Part shown: positions 57,472 to 64,000 of the stretch, in pieces
Layout of the letters: each line of letters begins with the position of its first letter
How positions within the stretch are numbered: position 1 is the first letter of the stretch
NCBI GenBank assembly: GCA_016808115.1
Contig: JAEQBH010001386.1
Location: 62,001-126,000, forward strand
Source: Tetrastigma voinierianum
Taxonomy: Eukaryota; Streptophyta; Magnoliopsida; Vitales; Vitaceae
Length of the DNA: 64,000 nt
Direction: 5' to 3'
Notes under the pieces: model-generated
What the model was told of the DNA's origin: nothing
Database searches by the model: none
What the model saw: the letters and a program-made list of their open reading frames with translations, nothing else
Position numbers and translations under genes: made by a program

Positions 57472-58083
57472 CTGAAAAATAAATTCATTTGTGAGATGTT
57501 TAGGCAACTATTTGCCGGGAAAAATAAGGAGCGTGTAAGATAGAAGGAAATAAATGGAACTTGACAATTATAAAAAATTGAGGCAAATAATTAATGGTAA
57601 ATCGACATAAAAACAAAGAAAAAAGAAAAGGAAAAAATTATAATAAACAAAATCTTCAGACCAAACGCTTATTTTGTTGGGAAGGGGAAATTTGAGGAGA
57701 AAAAATTTATATCAATGAGAGCCCCTATTTCGTAGTATGAAAGTTATTATTGACATTCATGATTCCGTCCTTATTGTTTATTTATTTATCTTCATACTTG
57801 AACGAAAAGCATACATAGTTTGTTTGAATTTTCAATTCACCTAGTCCATCCAAATAGTTATATGTAACTAAGAACATAGCCCCTTTCAAAAAATAAAGTA
57901 AACCAGACCTCAAAGGAATTTTGTTTTTCAAAGAACAAATAAAAGTATATTTAGCATCAAGAACTATACTAATGCTCACATTCAATTTCTACAAAATATT
58001 GTTTTCCAAATAGCAAAAAGAAAAAGAGTAATTGAGTAAGCGAAAGATGGATCAAGAAGAAGAAAGAAATAAATATACCATAC

Positions 58084-58461
58084 CAAAGTTGATGAGTCCC
58101 TCTATTACTCCACTCATCAGTTTTAAAGCCCTTGTTGTTGCCCTTATTGTTGCCCTTGTGTTTGCCCTTAAAAACATCAGCAATCCAAATTTCTCCTTTG
58201 CCCTTAATAACATCATCAATCCAAATTTCTCCTTTTCCGATTCATTTTCCTTATTCATGATTAAATCCACTAACCATTCACATTTTCGCATCGACTTCAT
58301 TTTCCGTTTTGAGTTCATGATATCCTCCATGAATTCTCCTTTTAAGTTTCCCACCGCAAATGCACTTGAATTGCATGCAAGAGATTGAAGAGCTGTCATC
58401 GAATTTTGATCTCTTTCTTTAATTAGATATCCATATCTCCTTACAACGTTGTCAGCCAAGC
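58084..58461 (-). CDS. Gene D exon 2: ankyrin end and basic linker with internal repeat
   Basis: Acceptor GACAG|GCTTGG, donor TTTG|GTATGG, 378 nt, phase neutral. Reads GLADNVVRRYGYLIKERDQN, SMTALQSLACNSSAFAVGNL, KGEFMEDIMNSKRKMKSMRK. A lysine/arginine-rich linker follows with tandem KEKFGLMMLLRA and KEKFGLLMFLRA plus NTRATIRATTRA, then LMSGVIEGLINF(G). The linker is longer than in A (318), B (294) and C (285). Confidence 0.85.
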
Positions 58462-59294
58462 CTGTCTCATGTTGATTTTGCAAGGATAAAATCAGAAAAA
58501 AAATTTGTTAAATTAGTAACCTCTGCGTCCCAAAAAGTCTTTGCAAGGGAATATGTATATAATTGCATTATTTGATTAAATAAATGTAATCAAAATTATT
58601 TTCAATTTATAGAGTATGTTATTATTGATTATACTAATGTCTTTTTTTTTTTACTTCGTTATACCTTAACAACTCACATCATGAGTTAGGCTTAAGATTT
58701 CTATTCTCTATTGGGTTTTATCTTTTTTTTATATCTTAAATCTCATTATTAATCTGATTTTAGTCTGATTACAGTACAGTATAATTGCTTTCTTGTTAAA
58801 CAAATTAATAAACAATTCTTGTTTAAAATCCAATATAAATAAACTATTGTTAATGTTTTCTTTGTTATATGGAATAAATCCTAATTCCTACATAACAATA
58901 AAATCTAACTATTACATAATAGTTAAAGATTTTACAACGATATGATTTTTTATCATCATACCGTTAGAAGTCTATTTTTCAACAAAGTGATATTAGTTTA
59001 GAAACTACTTCTCTTTGTATCACATAATAATATATAATAATATCCATGTGTACCATATAAAAATTCTAACATTCTCTAAAGTTTTAAAAAGATAGCTAGT
59101 CAGCTTAAACGCAATTTCACATATTCTTTATTAAAAATTTCTACATTTCTTTAATCAAGTTTCATTCCTTCCAAACTAAATCATATTTATTTTTAGATTT
59201 TTATTCAATAAATCAAATTTAAAGTTAGATAAAATAGTAAATTAAAATACTAAAATTTTGCCTAGTATCACACTTGGACTGAAACATTGATCCT

Positions 59295-59497
59295 ACAAGT
59301 TTTGAATTGTTTTTTGTTCTGAAAAATAAGAAGAACAAGAAAAACACAAAAAACATGTTTGGTTTACAATTTTTTTGTCCTGAAAAATACAAAAAACATA
59401 AAAAACACTAAATTAAGATAAACCCAAAAAGATGTTCTTTGTGTTTTAAAAAACTATTACTTAGAACAGTTTTAAAAAACAAAAACAAAAAAGACCC
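59295..59497. mobile_element. Tourist-like MITE, intron 1 of gene D
   Basis: About 200 bp of AT-rich sequence ending AAAAAAGACCC then TTA. Occupies the same intron-1 site as in A and C; B appears to have lost it. Confidence 0.65.
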
Positions 59498-59583
59498 TTA
59501 ATTTGGTGGTGAGGCTCAAGAATGATGTTGGACTAGTAATAAGTGGTTACTAACTAAATGCAGAATACATAAATATAACTCAC

Positions 59584-60103
59584 CAAAACACTCAGTGGCT
59601 ATGGAAATATGAAGAACTGTTGTTCCATCATTCCTCCGCAAATGAGCTTTGCTTTCTTCTGGACTTAGTTTCTCTAGTTCCATTTTGTCAGCCAGAAACT
59701 CGAACATTTGAGATTGACCATACCGGGCTGCACAAAAAATAGGCTTCTCTCCTAAGTCGTTGGTAGCAGTTAGCAAGTCCTCATTTCTCTTCAACAACTC
59801 CTCCGCTACATCTTTCATGGCGTCGCTGGTGGCTACTTCGTGGAGTATTGTGTTGCCGTTGTCGTTCTTTATACCGGAAAGTTTCGGGTTGCAGTCGGCC
59901 GGCAATATCTTCAGTAAGTCTAGCACGAGATCTCTTTGTTTGGAGTGAGCGGCCATGTGGAGGGCTGTGTCGTTGTAAACACTAATTTTCTGCATTACGT
60001 ATTCAGGATGAGCATGGCAGAGTTGTCTCACCTCCGAATACTTTTTGTATTTCAAAGCATTGTACAGATCTGTAAGGCGGCTGGTATTGGTGTTGTCCGC
60101 CAT
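59584..60103 (-). CDS. Gene D exon 1: start codon and N-terminal ankyrin repeats
   Basis: The ATG at 60101-60103 opens MADNTNTSRLTDLYNALKYK, KYSEVRQLCHAHPEYVMQKI. Ankyrins: NDTALHMAAHSKQRDLVLDL, NDNGNTILHEVATSDAMKDV, DLGEKPIFCAARYGQSQMFE and RRNDGTTVLHISIATECF(G). Donor TTTTG|GTGAGT at 59584. 520 nt with no lesion. The same MAD(N) start is shared with A and B, which supports the choice of start. Confidence 0.9.
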
Positions 60104-60556
60104 GAGAGCTGTCTTTTGAGGTATGGACTTACAGTTTAATCATATGTCTGGGTGGTGTTGTAGATTTCGTGGGGGCTTTGTAAATGAAAAATCCCTTCTC
60201 ATTATATCCATCCAATTCCAATTGATATGCCGCAAAAAGAAGTTATTCCTTGCTTGCTAAATGCCATGTCTATCACTATTTTTGTAGCCTGCTTTTTAAT
60301 ATTTTGTTTTCAAAATGAAGAAAAAAGATTAGTTTATTCCTGTTACATTTTTTTCTCCACAAAGTTGTTTTCAGAAACATTTTTCAAAAAAAAAAAAAAA
60401 AGAACGACTCTGTTAGGGAACTAGACTCAAAAACAGACTAAAGAAAAAAACCTAGAAAAAATACTCACAGTATAATTGTTTTAGCTCCTTTACATGAGTT
60501 ATTTGCTTTTTGTAGATATTATATTGTACGGATAAAGTTTTTAATCATCTACAAAG
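60104..60556. other. Upstream region of gene D
   Basis: 5' flank of gene D, partly colinear with the flanks of A and B (for example TCTATCACTATTTTTGTAG near 60270). No gene. It contains the empty site of the TRIM inserted upstream of B, and ends at another TRIM. Confidence 0.6.
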
Positions 60557-60885
60557 TTGGAAGTCCCACATGGCCAGATATATATGGAGGAGGCTTTTAT
60601 GCTATAAGGCCTTTTAGTGAGAGGTGAAAGGGGGTTCTAAAAATCGCAACATGACTTCAGAGTTGGCCAGGTGTCTGGATCACAATGTAGGAGGCTCCAC
60701 ACTTATCATCCTTTGGAAGGATTAGAAAAAAAGAAAAGAAAAAACCCATCCTCGTGTGAAGGAGAGTGTTGGAAGTCCCACATCGGCCGGACACCGTCCA
60801 TTTGATGTGAATACATATGAAGAAACCTTCCTCTGGCTATAAGGCCTTTTTGTGAGTGATGAAAGGGGTTCTAAAAATCTTAACA
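60557..60885 (+). mobile_element. TRIM retrotransposon, about 330 bp
   Basis: Two short LTRs (about 60557-60660 and 60769-60885) share GTTGGAAGTCCCACAT, CTATAAGGCCTTTT and GGTTCTAAAAATC blocks. The second has TG...CA ends (TGTTGG to TTAACA). Between them are about 108 bases, with a primer-binding-like TGACTTCAGAGTTGGCC next to the first LTR and a purine tract GAAGGAGAG before the second. No coding sequence: a terminal-repeat retrotransposon in miniature. Confidence 0.75.
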
Positions 60886-61297
60886 CTCAAGTGATTAATT
60901 CATTTTCTCTCAGGCAAAGTGAACATTTTGTCTTTAAAAATGTTTGCATTAGTTTGGGGCCATATACATCAATAAACATAATTAATGATGTAAGCGTTAT
61001 CATGAATGATTCTTTGCCTACTTCACAAGGTTAACTTTTTTTTAATATATAAATGTTTAAGTATTTTGTAAGATTAACAAAGTTAAAGGATGTCACTCGT
61101 CTTTTATTCCTTACCTATTTCATAAGGTTAACAAAGTTAGATGTGGTCACCCGTTTTTTAATTCTTTATCTACGTACTAAGGGTTAGCAAAGTTATCTAC
61201 TAGCAAAGTTAAAGTACTTCATAAGGTTATCTATTCTTTATCTACCACCAACATTTTACTTTCTTGAGAACACATAGTGACTTTTGGAATTAATTCA
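60886..61297. other. Spacer with short TTCATAAGGTTAACAAAGTTA-type repeats
   Basis: No gene. Units around ACCTATTTCATAAGGTTAAC and AAAGTTAGATG recur three or four times between about 61020 and 61230. Related phrases occur near 3530-3660 and 4070, suggesting an old dispersed repeat. Confidence 0.45.
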
Positions 61298-61502
61298 TGA
61301 TGAAAACTAACATCTGAACTCAGTTTCTATTAACAGAAGGGAATCTCTTTATACAGGAGGGACAAGATTAATCTAGAATCATCTCAGTTAGTTACAGAGG
61401 AAGTCACGCATCTCATGTAACACACAGAATTACAGCACACAATTAGCAAGGTATCTGGAATGTTCTCAAGTCACAGCTGTAGTGTCTTCAACAGCTTTAA
61501 CA
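61298..61502 (-). repeat. 3' LTR of a copia element
   Basis: On the minus strand it begins TGTTAAAGCTG right after CTTTAGGGGCG, a purine-rich tract, and plausibly ends TTTTCATCA. Minus-strand TATA-like CTGTATAAAGAG lies inside. The upstream partner LTR is outside the window or lost. Confidence 0.65.
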
Positions 61503-61816
61503 CGCCCCTAAAGCTGCACGGTGAGAATTAAGCTCATTGTGAGCTTGTAAGAAAGAGCCTGAAACCGATCAAAGCAAACAGTCTTGGTGATCAAATCGGC
61601 AGGCTGTTCCTCAATTGGCACATATCTGACATCAAGCTTCCCTTGAGCAATGAGATCTCGAATGAAATGCACATCAATATCAATATGTTTAGTCCGTGAA
61701 TGATAGACTGGATTTAATGCCAAAGCCGGAGCTCCTAAATTGTCACACACCATAGAATGGGAGGCTGTGTCTGAAGGTGAATGCCAAGTTCAGTGAGCAG
61801 GCTTTGGACCAGAGTA
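61503..61816 (-). pseudogene. Copia RNase H C-terminus
   Basis: The minus strand encodes SLLTELGIHLQTQPPILW in one frame, then CDNLGAPALALNPVYHSRTK, HIDIDVHFIRDLIAQGKLDV, RYVPIEEQPADLITKTVCFD and RFQALSYKLTMS. This is the conserved end of a plant copia polyprotein. The N-terminal part is cut off at 61817, where a CACTA transposon end begins. Confidence 0.9.
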
Positions 61817-61832
61817 CACTACAAGGAGGAGA

Positions 61833-62135
61833 GACTATAGCCGCGGTCAATGACCCTGGCTATAGGTAATATGTAATGCAGCTATAGAATATAGCTGCGG
61901 ATGAGGGAAACCGTGGCATGTCATGTCTGTAGGGGGTGTGGACAAATCGTATGGACGCTTGGAAGCCAAAGGGTGCGGCTATAATGTTTGTGTATAGTCA
62001 TGGTTTTGTAAAGGGGCTTATATGGTCTTTATAGTCGTGGTTGGCCGTGGCTATATAGACTTTATAGCCGGGGTCATCTACAATCCTGGCTATATGGGAT
62101 CTATAGCCGGGGTTTGTATTTGGCCGTGACTATAG
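61833..62135. repeat. Sub-terminal repeats of the CACTA element
   Basis: At least eight variants of the motif CTATAGCCG.GG or its complement, spaced 20-60 bases apart. In En/Spm-type elements such repeats bind the element's own TNPA-like protein. Confidence 0.75.
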
Positions 62136-62513
62136 GCCCATTTATTATTATTTTTTTTAGAAGACACGACTTCTATGAATTCTGATTAAAACCAAAATTC
62201 AATATGAACGGGTCCCATGAGCAACATACCCATCAATCTCTCACATTTTTTAGAAGAAAACTAACATGAGATATATTATTAACTGCAATAAGGCTTTGTT
62301 ACAAAATACAGGCTTTATTACAACATTTCCTGCTGGGTCAAATGTTTGCATTTTCCATTTCGATCATCCCCCCTTAACTTCCTTAACTTCTTCTGCTACT
62401 ACTTCATATTTGGAAATGGAATCAGTATTCATCAGATCTTTTTCCGAAACACTTGGAACAGTTGGTTCAGGAGTCTTTATCAGACTATCTTGAAAAGCTC
62501 AAACTCTCTTTAC

Positions 62514-62700
62514 GCTTCTACAAACCCATATTTTCAAATATCATCCGATCATAAACCTCCATTTCTTCCTCCATGTACTTGTCACAAACACCTTCATTTT
62601 CTTCCACTTGACCTAGTTGGTCTGTTTCTTCTTCTACTCCCCCATTTTCCTCCCCAACCACCTCTCCATCAACAGCTTCCATCAAACCCATTTCCCAATC
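62514..62700 (-). CDS. Acidic exon-like frame in the CACTA element
   Basis: About 60 open codons on the minus strand: QQDWEMGLMEAVDGEVVGEE, then NGGVEEETDQLGQVEENEG and MEEEMEVYDRMIFENMGL then stop. Strongly acidic, no family recognised. It could be the last exon of a protein encoded by the CACTA element. No start codon in a convincing context. Confidence 0.35.
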
Positions 62701-63094
62701 CTGTTGTTACTCCATGAATTCACTTCGCTCAAAATCTTCACTTCGTTCCAACCATTAGGCTCCTCGAATCAAAATATACAGTTTCGTGATTTCATGCCAA
62801 GATAAAAGATGTATAAATGTGGAGGAATAAATTTCAAATGCCAACCCATGCAAACTATTTCCCCGCACCAACTAGTTGAATGGATAAAGAATCACAGTTC
62901 ATGAAAATGTTAATAATTGATGGAAGTTGATAAGAATGTTCTTGCCTCAAGCTTTCTTGACTGAGCTTCTTGCCTCAAGATTAATGTAGATTCACCCAAG
63001 CTTGGATTTTTGCTTCTTCTCTTTGATACCTGCAACTCAAATCAGAATTTGTGAACAACATAAGACAAAAAAGTTCTAGAAGACCCAGAAGATG

Positions 63095-63316
63095 CTATAT
63101 GTACCTCCTTTCCCCACTCTGTTTTATCTTCACAGCCATAGCTGGGCGGCTAAATTTTTGAACACCTCCCTTTCGGAAAGCAAAATATTTACCTACAATA
63201 CCCTCCAAGGCACACACAGGTACATGTCCTCCAACATTTGCCTTACTAGAATTTCTCTTCTTTAGTTCAGATTTAGGCTTGTTAGTCTTTTCTTCTTCTT
63301 CCTTCCACCACAACAA
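63095..63316 (-). CDS. Basic exon-like frame in the CACTA element
   Basis: LLWWKEEEEKTNKPKSELKK, RNSSKANVGGHVPVCALEGI, then a lysine-rich end. The KSELKKRNSSKAN run loosely resembles the NKxNRxK segment of plant En/Spm Transposase_24-type proteins, a weak resemblance read by eye. It lies on the same strand as the frames at 62514 and 63690. Confidence 0.3.
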   Translation of the reverse strand: MLWWKEEEEKTNKPKSELKKRNSSKANVGGHVPVCALEGIVGKYFAFRKGGVQKFSRPAMAVKIKQSGERRYI

Positions 63317-63691
63317 AGAATTATTTTGGCATTGTATGTCCTTGTCATGGCTTTGTTCTCGGGAGCATCATAACCATATGCGAGCAGCAACACCTTTCAT
63401 GTTAATATGCAAAGTAGGGTTTGAAAATTAGTCTTTGGACAGTAGAAGAAATGAATAGCAGAAGAAATGAGACTATATGAAAGAAGTGCATGCTCACATC
63501 AAAGAAAAAAACTTCAAACAAATGAAATGAAACTTACTGCAGCATATCAACTATACGACCACAGTTCATCACTTGTTCTTGTAATTGCAGAAAAAAAGAA
63601 ATGGGAAATAAAGTTAGAATTAGTATTATTTCTTATTCCTACGGCAGCACTTGTTATACAAGATTATAACCGTATACAGGAACAATAGCTA

Positions 63692-63785
63692 CCTTGGAAT
63701 TCTCCTCTGCCTGTTGTTTTAGCATCTTTGACTCTTGGACCACCTTCTCCAATATCGCCAAGTACCACACTTCTAAACTGCATAT
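63692..63785 (-). CDS. Short coiled-coil exon candidate in the CACTA element
   Basis: Reads SLEVWYLAILEKVVQESKML, then KQQAEENSK, followed by a canonical donor (CCAAG|GTAGCT). The heptad-like spacing suggests a coiled coil. Acceptor side not fixed. Function unknown. Confidence 0.3.
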
Positions 63786-64000
63786 AGTTTGTAATTTAAT
63801 TAATGCTCTGAATTAAAGATTGCAGAATTAAATATAATAAGAGAATGAGGCAGATGAGTCTAGTTGATGGAATTACAAGCCACATTAAAACAAACCTAGA
63901 AATTACAAAGGTATTTTTAAAAGAATTAAAAAATTCTTTTACCCTCCATGTCAGACTCAAATGATAAAAGGAGATGGGTACATGAGAGATCCCACACTTA

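Larger units (their letters stand above)
53113..60103 (-). pseudogene. Ankyrin-PGG gene copy D, best preserved, premature stop in PGG exon
   Basis: Exons E1 59584-60103, E2 58084-58461, E3 57432-57471, E4 55725-56229, E5 53113-53941. Exon lengths and phases join cleanly: TTTG|GC, TTTG|AT, AAAG|A, GAG|AAA. The predicted chain has N-terminal ankyrins, a basic linker, a short linker, an acidic linker with more ankyrins, and the PGG membrane domain. It would be about 605 residues, ending at TAG 53570-53572. In this family the membrane domain anchors the ankyrins, and the proteins work in stress and defence signalling. Because the stop removes only the last part of the PGG domain, a truncated product is possible. 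Called a pseudogene with reservation. Confidence 0.7.
61817..64000. mobile_element. CACTA (En/Spm) transposon, one terminus, runs past the window
   Basis: Starts CACTACAAGGAGGAGA, the diagnostic CACTA terminal repeat, inserted within the copia RNase H remnant. The next 300 bases hold many sub-terminal copies of CTATAGCCGCGG, GGCTATA and CTATAGCCGGGG in both orientations, as expected for transposase-binding repeats. The other end (...CTTGTAGTG) is not found before 64000. The following 1.8 kb has weak exon-like frames on the minus strand. Confidence 0.8.

Overview
This is plant nuclear DNA, almost certainly from a dicot: AT-rich, intron-rich and packed with Ty1/copia, Ty3/gypsy, CACTA, MITE, SINE and LINE sequences. 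The protein families (an ankyrin-PGG gene cluster, and a gypsy gag type that I recall as common in grapevine) point to a Vitis-like genome, but that is recognition, not a search result.

The only host genes are a tandem cluster of ankyrin-repeat/PGG-domain membrane protein genes (ACD6/ITN1-like family), all on the minus strand. I name them A to D by increasing coordinate: A (about 5.0-34.0 kb), B (35.6-44.3 kb), C (45.2-52.2 kb), D (53.1-60.1 kb). Each has the same five-exon plan, read right to left: E1 (start codon and N-terminal ankyrins), E2 (ankyrin plus a basic linker), E3 (40 nt), E4 (acidic linker plus ankyrins) and E5 (PGG domain with membrane segments). E1-E5 splice phases close exactly in D. 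As assembled, every copy carries a lesion: A has a frameshift in E1, a stop in E2, a lost E4 donor and a frameshift in E5; B has a frameshift in E1, a degraded E4 and a 2.3 kb solo LTR inside E5; C has a stop in E2, a broken E4, and a frameshift and stop in E5; D is intact up to a TAG inside E5. Two stray exon remnants (2.5-2.75 kb and 44.75-44.95 kb) show that further copies existed.

Layout: 0-1.8 kb, 3' end of a decayed copia element; 2.5-4.0 kb, an ankyrin exon remnant, two fold-back elements and a sharp 33-bp-stem hairpin; 5.0-34.0 kb, gene A stretched to 29 kb by insertions. These are a 10 kb gypsy element (7.0-17.0 kb) inside an older copia remnant in intron 4; a 1.6 kb solo LTR (18.9-23.0 kb) holding a nested 2.5 kb solo LTR in intron 3; and a 7.6 kb copia element (25.8-33.4 kb) with a gag-only gypsy element nested in its reverse transcriptase in intron 1. 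Genes B-D are compact, with small elements (TRIM, Tourist-like MITEs, SINEs, LINE tail) in introns and spacers. From 60.5 kb onward come a TRIM, a copia 3' end, and the terminus of a CACTA transposon inserted in that copia and running out of the window.

Shared insertions let the history be read. A copia LTR in intron 4 is in all four copies and so predates the duplications. A Tourist-like MITE in intron 4 is in B and C only, with empty sites in A and D, so B and C are sisters. The large insertions in A, the solo LTR in B-E5 and the TRIM upstream of B are later and private. The most unusual signal is a tandem array of CACGTGGC (G-box/ABRE-type) motifs in both LTRs of the gypsy element inside gene A.
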